A DNA stretch of 64,000 nt from Bursaphelenchus xylophilus (Eukaryota; Nematoda; Chromadorea; Rhabditida; Aphelenchoididae). The stretch spans positions 372,001-436,000 of the forward strand of contig CAJFCV020000004.1 in NCBI GenBank assembly GCA_904066235.2, read 5' to 3'. Under the pieces are notes generated by a model. The model was not told the origin of the DNA. It searched no databases and was given only the letters and a program-made list of their open reading frames with translations. Of the stretch, positions 12,814 through 24,069 are shown in pieces (within the stretch, counting starts at the first letter, position 1; each line of letters opens with the position of its first letter). The position numbers and the translations under genes are program-made.

Positions 12814-13680
12814 AATAGGGAACGATATAATCTGTAAAGTTGACTAGAATAATAAGCGAGTTGCGAAATCGCTCGTGGTTGAGACCAATGTCAGATAAAA
12901 TTGCACCTGATCGGTAATTTATAAAGCATCGGATGGCATTATGTGCATATAGAGATAGGAAAGTGAATAAATATGGCTGTCAGAGCATTCTCGACCTTCT
13001 AAATGGCCACGCGGACCACGGAACTAATATTAAACAGAATGCCAAGAATGTCTTGGCATTCAATGTTTTCGTGGTGGGGTCGGCAAGGTACCGTATTATT
13101 GTTATAAAATGAGCAAAAAAGATTGATGAAACATTCCGAGTGATTAGAGTGCGTCGTAAAGCAAAAATGACGTTGTAATTGAGAAAGTCGAGTTGAATAA
13201 TGAAGAAATAAATTTGTGTGGTAGTATTAGTGTAAAGTAATGTAAAAACTGTTAAAGATGAAGAGATTAAAAGTCGAAGAGTTGATTATAATATTACTGA
13301 ATGGGTCTAGAAGATAGATAGAGTTTATTTTGAAACCAAAACACCCGTATCGTAACGAAATCGGTCTTTGAAAGTTGTTTCTTTCCGCACTGTGCACATG
13401 CTTATCATTTCGATCGCTGAACAGTTAATTGAGCAAAAATCACGCTGGAATTTCAATTTTCTTGACAATTAGATCCGTTTACGGCGATAATGTTACAAAA
13501 AAATGTTTTGTAAGAGGAGAAGCAAGTAATTGAAAGTCTATTACTTGAAGTGCAAAAAACCAGCGGTATACTGTATTTTTTGTAAGTTTTGGAAAAAAAT
13601 GTTATTAGTATCAGTGAAAAATTTTGTGTTCTGTAGTATTTTAGCCTTTTGAAGGGTACCTTTTAATTTTTATTAACAAA
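12814..13680. other. Intergenic stretch upstream of the isomerase
   Basis: No gene is supported here. The only structure I see is a short perfect hairpin at 13038-13060: 10-bp arms AATGCCAAGA/TCTTGGCATT with a 3-base loop. The rest is AT-rich unique-looking DNA that probably includes the isomerase promoter. Confidence 0.5.
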
Positions 13681-13689
13681 AAATTGCTT

Positions 13690-14250
13690 TTATGGGGTAT
13701 GGAGTTACAGGTCGAGATATATATCAAAAAATTTGCAAAATTTTTCTGATTCAGAATATCTAAAAATTAGCTGCTCAATTTTGGTCTATCAACCAGTTTT
13801 ATCGTAAGTTTTAAAAGTATTTCTCGAGGAAAAAGATCGGCGGAAACAAAAGCGCGTTCGGTCTCTTCCTCACGAAGAGGGCCGTATGGCCGACTGGTTA
13901 GAGCGCTAGGCTGAGAATCCGATGGGAAAGTCGGCGTATGGGTTCGAGACCTTTTGGCGCAGAACTCTTTTTTTTCATTGGAACAACTAACTAAGGTTTA
14001 GTATTAATCAAATTTGATATTTTAAGGCTTGTCAAGGCACCAAAGTTTGTTTTAGCTCAAAAAAATTTTTTGAAATGGTAAAAACTTGGTCAAAAAATCA
14101 TTTACGTGGAGTTGCAAGCAAAGTTCTGAGGACTTTTTCACCGTTACAAACCAAAATTAGGCAGCTAATTTTTACACATTCTGAACCAGAAAGATTTTGC
14201 GATTTTTTTGGTATATATCTCGACCTGTAACTCCATTCCCCATAGAAGTA
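13690..14250. repeat. Inverted repeat flanking a tRNA-like sequence
   Basis: Arms at about 13690-13800 and 14150-14246 are reverse complements that share GGAGTTACAGGTCGAGATAT. The loop of about 350 bp contains the tRNA-like sequence at 13880-13985. There is no coding capacity. The arrangement resembles the 47.9-48.8 kb fold-back element, which also carries tRNA-like sequence. Confidence 0.65.
13880..13985 (+). ncRNA. tRNA-like sequence with pol III A and B boxes, probably a pseudogene
   Basis: TGGCCGACTGG at 13887-13897 fits the A box and GGTTCGAGACC at 13941-13951 fits the B box (one departure from GGTTCGANTCC). A T-run at about 13977-13985 would terminate pol III. The spacing allows a class II (Leu/Ser-like) variable arm. 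However, the acceptor stem does not pair and the anticodon and T stems have mismatches, so a working tRNA is unlikely. Confidence 0.45.
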
Positions 14251-14383
14251 TTTTCCTTCTGAAAATCCCAGAAATTCCCAAAATTCCGAAAATTCCCCAA
14301 AAAATCGCGAAAAATTGGTGAAAAAAGTAACATTGCTGTTTATAATTCCTTTTTTTACTTTTTAAAAATATCACAGACCTCAC

Positions 14384-15337
14384 ACAGATGCGACTATCGT
14401 GCTCGGAAAGAGCCCAAAACGAGTGTCCCGCTCAGAACGAGCCTTCAAATTTATAGCGGGGTTCAGTTCATCAAGCAAATTAACAAGGAAACAATTTATC
14501 ACAGCCCATTTAAACTGTAACCGGTCAGAATGTTCTTTAAATTGTGTGATCAGAGAGGCTCGATAAGGCCGGCTGAACATGTTTGTTGACGGCGTTGGGC
14601 ACGTATCGTAACAATCGGCGCCAAGTTGATGGATTTGCCGCGCAAAAAAAATCGCTGGCACCTGAAAATAGCGATTGTTATGTACGGAATTTTTGTGAAC
14701 TCATTTTATATTAAACATAGCCTTATTTAAAATTAATTTTTAATATTGAAAAATTGTAAAAATCCTTTCAAAAAATCTCAAAAATCACAAAAAATCACAA
14801 AAAAAAAATATTTTTTTAACAAGGAAAGTACCCGCAGATTTTCTTCAAAATTTGCACACATATCATGCGTAGGCCACAAATCAATTCCTGAAAGTTTTAG
14901 CTCGCGCTTTGCAAGCGCCGCCGAGATATTGAACGCTTTTTACCGCCGAGAGAGTACGCGAAACGCGGAGAGCAGCCATAGAAAAAACGATTGCGGCTAA
15001 AAAGTGCGAGCTAAAACTTTTGGGAGTTTGCATGTGGATTACGCATGGCATGCATGCAAAACAAAAAAAAGAAAAAAAATCTTCCTGTTAGTTGAAATTG
15101 GCCTATTAAATTTGTGCCAAGTTTCGTCAAAATCTCAGCATCGCGCTTCAAACACTCCCACTTGAAAGTTCTATCAGTCTGTCGGGAATATAATGAGCCC
15201 TCTGTGGAATCAAAAATCGCATAGCAAATGAAAACTTCAGCTTTCATTTGCAGCGACATTTTACTCATTGTTTTCCCGACGGGCTGATAGGTCATCAATC
15301 GGCATAGTTGATTATCGTCGTACCAGGCTCCTACCAT
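14384..15337 (-). pseudogene. Possible decayed gene: two exon-like pieces split by a MITE
   Basis: A TTTTCAG acceptor precedes an open stretch 14384-14661 of about 92 residues ending at a GTGAGG donor-like site. A second acceptor, ATTTTAG, precedes an open stretch from 15337. That stretch runs into the MITE at 15172-15289, so its later codons are transposon-derived. I do not recognise either peptide. They may belong to one damaged gene, to two, or be chance reading frames. Confidence 0.2.
15172..15289. mobile_element. MITE with CTGTCGGGAAAATAATGAG-type terminal inverted repeats
   Basis: The left end TATCAGTCTGTCGGGAA and right end TTCCCGACGGGCTGATA are inverted copies. The 118-bp element has no coding capacity. 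Family members also lie at 22700-22846 and 44604-44753. Confidence 0.75.
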
Positions 15338-15748
15338 CTAAAATGTAAATTGATTATTCAAATACTGTAAACGTCAAGGGAAGCTTGCAAATTAAAAACA
15401 GCGACGTCTAAATAAGGGCTTTCTCAAACTTTTGATTCCAAAAACGCCAAAACAAAACCATCGCACATGGTGACATTTGTGAGGCCTGAAAGCGACGTAC
15501 GGAAGGTGTATTTGTCACAAAACAGGTGGTATTACTAACATGTAGGGAGTCGGCGAGCGAAACAATTTGAGGGAAGTTGGGTTTTAAGTTATATCGTCTG
15601 GTCTGGAAATTATCATAACTCCCCTTATTCGCACTCGATTCACAATTTCATCGTCTTCTGTGGATCAATGACCAACTTTCCGACTGTATTTTACTAGTAT
15701 TTCTTCTTCAAAATCAACCAATTCGACTATATAGTTACTACTTCAACA

Positions 15749-18680
15749 ATGTACGAGAACTACCTGCAGCCCATTGAGGGCTACGTGTTTGGCACCTGCT
15801 TGATTGTAGAGCTAATTTTGATGCCTCTGATGGCCTACTTGACCGCATTCCGCTCGCGTCAAATGAAACGCTACCGCTTCTACATTCTGAACAACGTTAT
15901 TTGGTGCTTCCTTTTTGACATTGGGCCGTTTGTGCTGCGGCCCACGTTCACATTCCCCGCTGGCTGTCTGATTATGCGGCCGATTATTGGGATCAGCGCG
16001 AACGTGGCCAGAGCATGGGCGTTCATGCTGCTGGTGGTCTGCATTAACATGGAAATGGGGGTGGTTTGGAGTCTGTTCTATCGATACGCACAGGTGAGAG
16101 GGGGGTGGTTTGGGAAGAAGATTTGAGGACCTTGAGGGCATGAGATTTGCTTCAAATTTTGATGATATATAGTGCGTCTAGTAGGGTTGTTAATTTGAAA
16201 AAAATTTCAAAATGGCCTCGAAATGCGACAAATTGCCGTCATTTTTGTCATTTTGGCCAACAAAGGAAGTACTCCAAGTGCGATGCTCAGATTTTTTAGA
16301 AATTTTGCACACACCGTCGGACATGATTGAGCCCGAACTCTCCTGCATTTTGAAAAAAATTAGGTGTGACATGTTATACGATGAAAAAAATTTTACACCT
16401 AGTTTTCTCAATTTGAAAAAATTTTTCAATTGTATAACATGTCACACCTAATTTTTCTCAATTTGAAAAAAAATTTCCATCGTATAACATGTTACACCTA
16501 ATTTTTCTCAATTTGAAAAAAAATTTCCATCGTATAACATGTCACACCTAATTTTTCTCAATTTGAAAAAAAATTTCCATCGTATAACATGTCACACCTA
16601 ATTTTTCTCAATTTGAAAAAAAATTTCATCGTATAACATGTCACATCTAATTTTTCTCAATTTCAAATAATTTTTCAATCGTATAACATGTCACACCTAA
16701 TTTCTCTCAATGAAAAAATTTTCCATCGTATAACATGTCACGCCTCATTTTTTCAATTTTCAAAATGAGGGGGTGTTCAAAAACGGGGAGAGTTCAGGAA
16801 AGGGGGAGATTTTCGTCTGCAATAGTCGGGTTTCTTTTTTTCTCCATTTGGGTCAAGTCTTCCTCTCCGCAGAAAGACAGAGCTATATCGACAAGTCTCA
16901 AAACCCTGAGTTTTCCTTCGTTAACCCGTAAATTCCAGGCCTTCCCGGGCTGGTTCAGCGACTTCTTCGAGCACGGCTATGCCATCTACATTGTGATTGC
17001 GTCGGTTCATGTGGCCATGTACATGAGCTGTTGTTTGCCGTTCGTCGTCTTCTCCGTGCCAGGTAAGGGCATTGTAAGGCAAAGTAATCAAAACAGATAA
17101 AGAGCAAATGAAGGCCGAACTGCTCCTGCAGCTGCCGCAGTTGAAGGAGGAAGAGCCGAACATCTCCTACATCTGTGTGCCGAACACGACGCTGACGCGG
17201 AGCGTCGCGCTGTTGGGATTCCTGACGATGCTCACGTTTTTCACGTTGGGCACTGGGCTCTACATCAATTTGTTTGTGATCATTCAACTGGAACGGAGGA
17301 AGGCGACCGCTATCGCGAACACGCAGCGATTGCAGTTGATGTTGTTCAAGGTAGGAGAAGAGGAGGGGCTACGACTTTTTCGGGACAACACAAAATTGGT
17401 CTATATGGGGCGTAGGGCTGGTGGATACTCAAAAAAAAAGGTTGTAGGAACTGTCTGCGAGGCCTTAAAAAGCTGTCGGATGGTCGGCGGGAGCTTGGCG
17501 AAGGCTCGGCGGAGACTCAGCGAAGACTTGCAATATGCCCACTTTTTCTAATTTTAGCTATTGCTAACGTTAGTTTTGATTACCCTGCGTTATCGTAACA
17601 GATAAAAAAGCAAAGTTTGCGGCAAAAAACAAAGATCCGTAACTTTTATCTAGACATTATGGTGAACCTAGGACACAATCAATCTTATTATTTATACTTA
17701 CTAACCCTTCTCCTAGTCTCCTCCTATGTTAGAACAGCTCAGGGTCGAGAAAGCTAGAGTTAGCGATAGCTAAAGTTAGATACAGTGGGGGATCTGATCC
17801 CGTGGCAAAAAACGTATCATTTTGTATCCGGGAGTATCAAAAAATGTAACAAAATGCCTTCCTCTCCAAGTAAAAAAAACTTCCTTCTGAAGGGCGCGCC
17901 CTTTCCCTCACAAAAAGAGCGGGCGCGCTTTTTAGAAATCGGAGTTTTTTCACTTGGAGAGGGAAGGATTTTGCGACACTTTTGATACATCCCGGATGCA
18001 AAATGATGCGTTTTTGCCACTGGAACAGGTACCCCACTGTAAAGGGGTCATATTGCAAGTCTCCACCGAGCCTTCGCCGAGCGTCCGCCGAGCATTCAAC
18101 GGTTTTCAAAGGCCTCGTAGGCACATCCCACCATCTTTTTTTCGGCCTTCCGCTTTTCCTGGGCCTCATATCTATCGATTAAACAAAGTGGATTGTAACG
18201 TCCGCAAGTCCCCGCCGAGCCTTCGCCGATGGTCCGCCGAGCATTCAGCGGCTTTCACAGAGCTAAAGGCACCTCTTACCACCTTTCTTAGGACCCCACC
18301 TGTCGTGATTTCTTTGTGTCTAACATCTAAACTTGCACCGCTCTTTTCAGGCGGTCGGAGTCCAGCTGTGGGTCGGGTACGCGCTTCTCCTCTTCCCCAC
18401 CGCCGCCATCTTCCTCACCTTCTTCTGCCAGTGGCGGAACGGCACCACGATCGCCATGTTCGCCGTCACGCTGATGACCACGCACGGCGCGCTGGACTAC
18501 GCGACAATGCTGTGGTTCATCACGCCCTATCGGCGGATCGTGGCGGGCTGGCTGCGCGTGGGCCGCGCGAAACAGCTGAGCAATCCGAGCGTGTTCGGCG
18601 TCACCACCATTACGATTGTGCAGTCGCAGTACAGGCACAGTTTCAGCACCAGGGCGACTTTTCGCAACCTCACGCGATGA
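15749..18680 (+). CDS. Nematode chemoreceptor GPCR, Srh/Str-superfamily-like
   Basis: Seven-transmembrane receptor of the large nematode chemosensory families, expected in sensory cilia. Four exons (15749-16093, 16939-17062, 17097-17350, 18351-18680) join in frame to 350 residues, typical for the superfamily. Hydrophobic segments are visible near residues 14-34, 45-66, 85-110, 130-155, 190-220, 238-262 and 268-290. PYRRIV after TM7 matches the short polar motif common there. The second intron is only 34 nt (17063-17096), and reading through it meets a stop, so it must be removed. The first intron carries a 50-bp tandem repeat. The third carries a palindromic MITE between inverted GC-rich repeats. 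I cannot assign the subfamily (srh, sri or srd) with certainty. Confidence 0.8.
16360..16760. repeat. 50-bp tandem repeat in a chemoreceptor intron
   Basis: About seven to eight copies of a unit containing CGTATAACATGTCACACCTA followed by ATTTTTCTCAATTTGAAAAA, with starts 50 bases apart (for example 16481, 16531, 16581). The right edge adjoins CAAAATGAGGGGGTGTTC. Related units and the same edge reappear inverted at 61900-62110. Confidence 0.85.
17783..18039. mobile_element. Palindromic TA-flanked MITE (CAGTG family)
   Basis: The element runs from TA|CAGTGGGGGATCTGATCC to the inverted end CCCCACTG|TA. Its arms carry the family signature GGCAAAAAACGTA and CTTGGAGAGGGAAG. It sits in the loop of an inverted repeat whose arms are about 17455-17545 and 18048-18135. 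Confidence 0.85.
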
Positions 18681-19223
18681 AATGCGCAAATGCGACGCGT
18701 TACGCGTGCAGTTGGTTGTAGCGAATGGTTAAAAAAATTTTGTGAAAATAATGAGTATTTTGCCTCTATTCTTTACATATGCATATATGGCTCGAGGCAT
18801 GAATCCTTGTGTGTTCAGAAAATGTGTCACGATGACACCCATTTTTTTGCAGCTCGGAGAATTTGCACGGGCGCAGCTCGCGTCTTGGGCGCAGCTCAAA
18901 AACAAGCCGAAACTTAGCTCCGGCGAGCTGCGAAACGTTGTCTTCCGAGCTGCGCCCTACCATTTTCAGCTAACTTTCAGCAAACTTTCAGATAGCGCAT
19001 TGACCCCAGTTTTGTAAAGGAGAAAAAGGCTGTTTCAAATAAATATATTCCAGTTGCCAAAGAACAAACAATCCTTGTAAAACAAAGCAATGAAAAAACG
19101 AACGAACTTTCTGGACGACCTAATAGAATGTGCCAGTGATATAAAAAACGGCTGTATATGTTCTACAAGGCCTTTATATTTATTCCTGAAAGTTTCGGCT
19201 CATTTCAAAAAATGGACCTAAAA

Positions 19224-19451
19224 CTTTTAGGACCTAATCCAGTGGCAAAAACGAAGCATTTTTTTGCATCCGGGAAGTATCAAAAATGTGGCAAAATGCT
19301 TCCCTCTCCAAGCGGAAAAAAACTTCGTTTTGAAGGGCGCGCTATTATAAAATCGGAATCTTTCACTTGGAAATGGAGGTATTTTGCCACATTTTTGATA
19401 TTTCCGGGATGCAAAATGGTATCTTTTTTGCCATTGGATCAGGTTCTTCAC
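19224..19451. mobile_element. Palindromic MITE (CAGTG family), end-truncated
   Basis: Carries the family body with TGGCAAAA, GCATCCGGGAAGTATC and the inverted partner, but the outer bases on the left (TTAGGACCTAATCC) have lost the CAGTG end. Confidence 0.75.
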
Positions 19452-19903
19452 TGCACTGTTGACTGTCTATTTTCTTTAGCATGGTCTTTCAACGTTGCAT
19501 TTGCATTAAAACTTTCTGAAATATCCATTTTTAACCCCATTCCTGCTGAGCTCTTTCCCAATAAACAAACTTAAATTATGTATGTATCATGGTGTTGAGC
19601 AACGCTCCAGGAGAAAGCCAGGTGCTCTGTGGACACTTCTTAATTCAGACATCAAGGTCGTAGACCAATGAGACATTCGGCAAATGAATTTAACGCGTTA
19701 CAATGTGCCTAATATTAAGATGTACATAACAACTTTTTTTGTTTGGAAATGAGCATACGTGTGTCTGGAATCATTTTGAAGCAGTTTACGCAGTTCGAAA
19801 CGATTCTTCGGCTGGTAATTGTGAAGTATGAAAAAGAAGTTCAAAGATAGCATTTCACATGGGAGTCGCACTTGTGGTTTGTTTGTTGTTGACTTTTATT
19901 TTA

Positions 19904-20352
19904 CAGGGGAAGTACTCCAAGTGCGACGCTCAGGTTTTGATGAAACTTGGCACAAATTTAGAATAATTTTTTCTAAGATATATGCGGGAATCCTAGCTCG
20001 CGCTTTGCAGAAACAACCGAGATTTTTAGATCGAAAGTCGGCGAAAATTTAGGACTTTTTGCCGAATTTCGGCACGAAAAGTTTCATGCCAATTTCTACC
20101 GTAAAGGATAACGTTTCTACAAAAAATCAAATCTTTCCGCACGAAACTGCCAAAGTTATGGTCAAAAAACGCTTTTCTCTCTGACCGCTCTCCACGTTTG
20201 GCGTGCTCTCTCGGCGGCAAAAATTGTTCGATATCTCGGCGGCGCCCGCAAAGCGCGAGCTAAAACTTTCAGGAATTGATGCTTAGTCCATACCCGACGT
20301 GTGTGCAAAATTTAAAGAAAATCTGAGCGTCGCACTTGGAGTACTTCCCCTG
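19904..20352. mobile_element. 449-bp MITE with TTA target duplication (PIF/Harbinger-like)
   Basis: It begins CAGGGGAAGTACTCCAAG and ends with the inverted CTTGGAGTACTTCCCCTG, flanked on both sides by TTA (19901-19903 and 20353-20355). There is no transposase. The 3-bp TWA duplication is the signature of PIF/Harbinger insertion, so the superfamily is inferred from it. Sister copies: 21500-22254 and 26602-27050. Confidence 0.85.
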
Positions 20353-20510
20353 TTAGTGTAATAAACAGTTAGATTTTGCACGGGAGCCGGAGCCGCAAAT
20401 TTGTACTCGGCTCCGGCTCTGGTAGCTTACAACCGGAGCCGAAGGTTTGGCCGTGATAATCTTTGGTTATAGCCAATTCAAATCCTGCCGAAAAATCGCC
20501 ACACTCTGTA

Positions 20511-20737
20511 CAGTGACGGACCCGATCCAGTGGCAAAAAACGTACCATTTTGCAGCCGGGAAGCATCAAAAGTGTGGCAAAATACCTCCATTTCCAAGTG
20601 AAAGACTCCGATTTGAGAAGCGCGCCCTTCAAAACGAAGTTTTTTCCACTTGGAGAGGGAGGCATTTTGTCACATTTTTGATGCTTCCCGGATGCTAAAT
20701 ATTAGTACTTTTTTCCACTGGATCAGGTCCGTGACCG
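20511..20737. mobile_element. Palindromic TA-flanked MITE (CAGTG family)
   Basis: TA|CAGTGACGGACC at the left and GGTCCGTGACCG|TA at the right, with the usual arms. The 180 bases to its right (20710-20895) also match sequence beside the copy in a KDM5 intron at 34290-34470. Confidence 0.8.
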
Positions 20738-20897
20738 TATCAAAAATTCCCAAAAAATCCATCATTTTCAGCAACAGAGACCTCTAATAAAAGCTCTAGT
20801 CCCTTTCCAAATGACTTCTTCTATCCTAACACACAAAAAATACACCCCTTGCCACTCAAAAAACCCCTGGAAAACTTCAAAAATCATCAATAAAAAG

Positions 20898-21048
20898 CTC
20901 AGTTTTGAAGGCCTCCCTCACAAAAAGAGCGGGTGCGCTTTTGAAATCGGAGTTTTTTCATTTGGAAAGGGAAGCATTTTGCCACATTTTTTAGATACTT
21001 CCTAGATGCAAAATAGTGTTTTTTGCCACTGGATCATTTCCCCCACTG
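20898..21048. mobile_element. Half copy of the CAGTG palindromic MITE
   Basis: Only the right arm is present, from the GGCCTCCCTCACAAAAAGAGC segment to CCCCCACTG|TA. It directly follows the duplicated flank of the preceding element. Confidence 0.6.
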
Positions 21049-21499
21049 TAATGTAACTGAATATTAAAGCTCCTAGCGCCTGTCAAATCAAGAACTTAAT
21101 GATTCTGTGAAACTATCTGACCACCGCAGAAGAAATTTCAGATTTTTCTATGTTATTTCTGACACAAACAAAAACAGTGAATGCATTTTCCAACCGTTCA
21201 TTGTTTAATTGTAAACCTTCCGGTTTAAACTTCAATTCTCAATGAATTTCTCCCTGAGGCAACGCCCTGAAAAGTCTAATTGCAGGTCAACCGGAGGAGA
21301 AGAAGAAGAGAGGGAATGGTCGTGATGATGTTTGTGACAAAGATCTCTGTTATTTTTGAAGAGACAAAGGTTGAGAAACGAGGTAGCGAAGAGCAATTTT
21401 AAAAGCGAAGAGCAATTTTAAAAAAACAAATACTTGAAAATTTATTGTTCGCGGGAGAAAATTTATTTTTTCACAAATTTTACCGTAGTTTTTGGCTAA

Positions 21500-22254
21500 C
21501 AGGGGAAGTACTCCAAGTGCGACGCTCAGATTTTTATGAAACTTGGCACAGATTTAGAATAATTTTTTCTAAGATATATGCGAGAATCCTAGCTCGCGCT
21601 ATGCAGAAAAAAACGAGATTTTTATATCGAAAGTCGGCCAAAATTTAGGACTTTTTGCCGAATTTCGGCACGAAAAGTTTCATGCCTATTAGCATTTTCA
21701 TAAAGTGCCTGGACTTGTTTTCGCTTTCGCACAGTGCATCTTGAACTTTTGTCGCCAACGCACTGTGGATTTTTGTCTTCGCGCACCGTGCAAACCTCGA
21801 AAAAGCCGATTGCACTGTGCACATTTTCGAGCAAAATCGCAGCAGCGCAGTTGAGAAAAGCTTACGTCGCAGCGATATTTCAAATGCACAGTGCAAAACC
21901 AAAGAAAGGTCAATGCACGGTGCAAAAAATCGCGGGCGTTTGTGCACAGTGCGCGCAGCGACAAAAGTCCAGGCACTTTGTGAAAATGCTAATATTTCTA
22001 CCGTAGAGGATAATGTTTCTACAAAAAATCAAATTTTTCAGCGCGAAGCTGCCAAAGTTATGGCCAAAAAGCGCTTTCCTCTCTGACCGCTCTTCGCGTT
22101 TAGCGTGCTCTCTCGGCGGCAAAAACCGTTCGATATCTCGGCGGCGCCCGCAAAGCGCGGGCTAAAACTTTCAGGAATTGATATTTAGTCCATACCCGAC
22201 GTGTGTGCAAAATTTAAAGAAAATCTGAGCGTCGCACTTGGAGTAGTTCCCCTG
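21500..22254. mobile_element. 449-bp TWA MITE split by a nested element
   Basis: The ends CAGGGGAAGTACTCC and inverted CTCCAAGTGCGACGC match the 19904 copy. The flanking duplication is TAA (21497-21499 and 22255-22257). The interval is 755 bp. Removing the 304-bp insert at 21689-21992 plus one TA duplication leaves exactly 449 bp. Confidence 0.85.
21689..21992. mobile_element. 304-bp TA-flanked inverted-repeat element nested in a MITE
   Basis: It starts TTAGCATTTTCATAAAGTGC and ends with the inverted GCACTTTGTGAAAATGCTAA, flanked by TA on both sides. The interior is rich in GCACNGTGC. Uninterrupted sister copies of the host show the empty site as ATGCCTATTTC. Confidence 0.8.
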
Positions 22255-22699
22255 TAAAAGTAAAGTTTTTTTAATGACCGATTCATTCCCGATTTTTCCA
22301 CCAAACAATTCAAAAAAAAATCGAACGCTCTCTCGACCCTTTAACCTTGATAACTTCTCCCTTTTTTCTCCAACTCCCCTTCAACTTTCAATCGTTTTTT
22401 TTTTGTTCGGGGAACAACGTGACTTCGGAGGCCCTCAGGTATTAACGTCGGCTTTTGTTCCGAAAAATTTTTTTTTGTTTCCCTTTTTTGGTCTTCCCGA
22501 GTCATCGACGGAAAATTTGAGGGCTCTATTAACCAAAAAAAGGGGTTTTTTCTCATTTTTGGTCTTCTAAAATGATGAATTTCCCTCAAAAAACGATGAT
22601 CTTTGGGAGTTTTTATTGTGAGGTAAAAGTAAAAAAAAGGTTTGGAGAAGATTTTTTTTGGTTGACAAGCGCATTTTTAGAGGCGTTGGATCTTTTTTT

Positions 22700-22846
22700 C
22701 AGTCTGTCGGGAAAAAAATGAGCACTCTGCCGCAACGAAAATCGCATCGCCGAAGAGGAAGTTAATTGTGTCGCGACAAAATTAAATTGCTTCAGCGAAG
22801 AGGTCGGCGCAGCGGCATTGCTCATTATTTTCCCGACAGAGTGATA
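22700..22846. mobile_element. MITE with CTGTCGGGAAAATAATGAGC-type ends
   Basis: Left end CAGTCTGTCGGGAAAAAAAT and right end ATTTTCCCGACAGAGTG are inverted. The interior holds GTGTCGCGACA. No coding capacity. Confidence 0.75.
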
Positions 22847-23040
22847 TATTACGTATATATTTTTTAAAATGAGTTTGGCGACTAAATTTTAGCTTGCGCT
22901 TTGCAGGGAGAGCCCAGATATTTAACGATCTTTGTTCAAAAATAAAGCAGAGAAAAAGGATTTCTTAGGTTTCCTTTCGATTATTCGAGAAAATACCCTA
23001 CAACTAACTCTGTTTCAAACCTTGACAGAACGCATGATAC

Positions 23041-23610
23041 AGTGAGGGACCTGTTCCAGTGGCAAAAAACGTACCACTTTGCATCCAGGAAGCGTCGAAA
23101 ACGTGGCAAAATGCCTCGATTTCCAAGTGGAAAAACTCCGGTTTATTTTTTTTTTTAGAAAAAATTGGCTAAAATTGGCGTTGCAATGCACCTTGCAAAG
23201 GATTTTTTTGTTTGTAAAAATTTTGTTTTTTATCGCACAGTGCAAAAAAAATTTGATTTTGCACTGTGCGACGGCAAAGATAGGCTAAAATTTGCGTTGC
23301 ACGGTGCGAAAAAGGTTTCAAAAGCGCGCCCTTCAAAGCAAAGTTTTTTCACTCGGAGAGGGAAGCATTTTGCCACATTTTTGATGCTTCCCGGATGCAA
23401 AATGGTACTTTTTTTGCCAGTGGCAAAAAACGTACCAGGAAGCGTCAAAAATGTGGCAAAATGCCTCCCTCTCCATGCAAAAAAAAACTCAGATTTCAAA
23501 AGTTCGCCCGCTCTTTTGTGAGGAAAAAGGGAGGGCCTTTCAAAACGAAGTTTTTTCACTTGGAAAGGGAAGCATTTTGCCACATTTTTCATGCGTCCCG
23601 GATGCAAGAC
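23041..23610. mobile_element. Composite or rearranged CAGTG palindromic MITE
   Basis: Left end TA|CAGTGAGGGACC and several arm segments (23041-23140, 23330-23450, 23455-23607) are present in broken order. Between them is a GCACNGTGC-bearing block (23140-23330) like the units at 24.1-25 kb. The right terminal repeat is missing. Confidence 0.65.
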
Positions 23611-24069
23611 GGCAATTGTTTCCGCGCGAAACTGAAAAAATATAGCCTTCTCGGACCGCTCTCCACATTCCCCGTACTCTCTCGTCAGCAAAGATTTTTA
23701 AATTTCTATGTCTCTGGCAGCCCTCGATCGACTTCAATTGCTATATAAAGCATATTTACCAACTAATAATGTTGTTTATTTACCCTGCTTTCCGGTTAAT
23801 CTAGTTGTACGATTGTTTACTTTGGCTTGCATAACCAATTCAACTTTTTTCCTATACAGTTCTCACCATTTCTGATCGTTGAGGGGCGGATTGATAGTTC
23901 AACACTCCGTTTATATTTTTTTCTATACAATCAATATCAATTCGATTCAAAGTTCCCGTTTTTGGGCGTCTACGAGATGACCTTTTCCAAGTGTTTTTGA
24001 TCTGCTCAACCTAATTTTCACCCGACTGAAGGGAGCTTTGAAAATGCTAGCGATAATTTTTCCACTTTT

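Noticed and set aside
22274..22570. Open frame of about 98 codons on the plus strand
   Set aside because: Phe/Leu/Pro-rich low-complexity reading of an AT-rich stretch, with no splice sites or recognisable domain.
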